A stretch of 64,000 bases of DNA from Achromobacter ruhlandii (GTDB taxonomy: Bacteria; Pseudomonadota; Gammaproteobacteria; Burkholderiales; Burkholderiaceae_B), in contig NZ_CADIJL010000008.1 of NCBI RefSeq assembly GCF_902859695.1, positions 162,339-226,338 of the forward strand, read 5' to 3'. A program made the translations under genes and the position numbers. A model generated the notes under the pieces. The model worked only from the letters and a program-made list of their open reading frames with translations, did not search any database and was not told the DNA's origin. Positions 63,606 through 64,000 of the stretch are shown here, piece after piece (positions within the stretch are counted from its first letter, which is position 1; each line of letters starts with the position of its first letter).

Positions 63606-64000
63606 AGCCGGAACGTTTTCGTGCCCCGAGCACGCGATTGCCGTGGCCTACCTGATGCTGGCCCTGCCCATCGAGCCGAAGAATCCGACGCAGTTGGTCT
63701 GCGAGGCCCTGCGCGAGCGGTTCGACGTGGAGTATGAACGCAAGGCCCTATCAGGGCTGACGCCGCATGAGTGGCATGCGCAGGCCGTGTTCATCGTCAA
63801 GCTGATGGAGCGGACGCTGGGCGAGAGCGTGGGCTTCCACATCTTGCGGACGCAGTATGGGACGGGCCTGGAAGGTGCCGAGAGCGCCTGCGCCGTTTCC
63901 GAGTGGCTTAACCCCTCGGCCAAGGGGCGGGAGCGCTTGGTGACCGATATGCTTGTTTGCCGGATACTACGAGGTCGACCGCGTATTCGTGACCTGTCGG
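63595..64000 (+). CDS. Phage-type protein, cut by the window end
   Basis: At least 135 residues from the ATG at 63595 (AAAGGAG upstream); the frame is still open at the last base. Helical, with CPEHAIAVAYLMLALPIEPK and LTPHEWHAQAVFIVKLMERT. No family recognised. Confidence 0.55.
   Translation, partial: MPREAGTFSCPEHAIAVAYLMLALPIEPKNPTQLVCEALRERFDVEYERKALSGLTPHEWHAQAVFIVKLMERTLGESVGFHILRTQYGTGLEGAESACAVSEWLNPSAKGRERLVTDMLVCRILRGRPRIRDLS

Overview
The window is GC-rich DNA that reads as a mosaic of mobile elements in a betaproteobacterium (Rhodocyclales or Burkholderiales are likely). The basis is codon use, a CzcI/CadA/CzcRS-type metal cluster, a beta-proteobacterial IHF-beta-like peptide fused to CadA, and a tRNA-Pro attachment site. 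No rRNA or housekeeping chromosomal block is present, so the assignment stays at class level.

Layout. (1) 1-9.1 kb is metal and iron cargo: a small membrane protein, a decayed IS end, a FecA-like TonB receptor with a Fur-box-like site, a czcI-like gene, debris of a P-type ATPase, an OmpR-type response regulator with its histidine kinase, and a CadA/ZntA ATPase whose first ~30 residues resemble IHF-beta. (2) 9.2-26.4 kb is backbone of a large integrative (probably conjugative) element: a recombination-directionality-factor-like gene, SbcD, two SbcC copies (one broken), RadC, and many small conserved genes of unknown function. It is interrupted by a RIT element (three tyrosine recombinases in tandem) placed in the last codons of radC. 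(3) 27-34.3 kb is a complete ribonucleotide-reductase operon, class Ia plus class III. It is preceded by two NrdR-box-like sites, a promoter and a cobalamin riboswitch, and the class III glycyl-radical domain is encoded as a separate 59-residue protein. (4) 34.4-44.9 kb returns to backbone: a 1,669-residue methylase-helicase, a diguanylate cyclase, a ParB-like protein, a Xre/RES toxin-antitoxin pair and a zincin-like protein. (5) 45-53.4 kb is a defence island with a Hachiman-like pair (HamA carries an in-frame amber codon; HamB helicase) and a SIR2-APAZ/short Argonaute pair (SPARSA type). (6) 53.4-59.7 kb is the element end: an integrase, a ParM-like actin with a partner, a CFI-box protein, a Cas4-like nuclease, and a P4-type integrase next to the 3' half of a tRNA-Pro(GGG). 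(7) 59.8-64 kb is a second, phage-like element: a frameshifted integrase, a replication-initiator-like gene with seven internal iterons, and small phage-type genes.

How it fits together. Backbone genes provide excision control, recombination/repair, partition and stability. Cargo provides metal resistance, nucleotide synthesis independent of B12, and anti-phage defence. The most unusual feature is a family of two-hairpin 5' leaders in front of at least five minus-strand backbone genes: the start-proximal stem changes sequence from copy to copy but keeps pairing. Four copies of an ~18-21 bp motif, each followed by its own hairpin, lie further upstream on the same strand. All calls come from reading the sequence; no database search was run.
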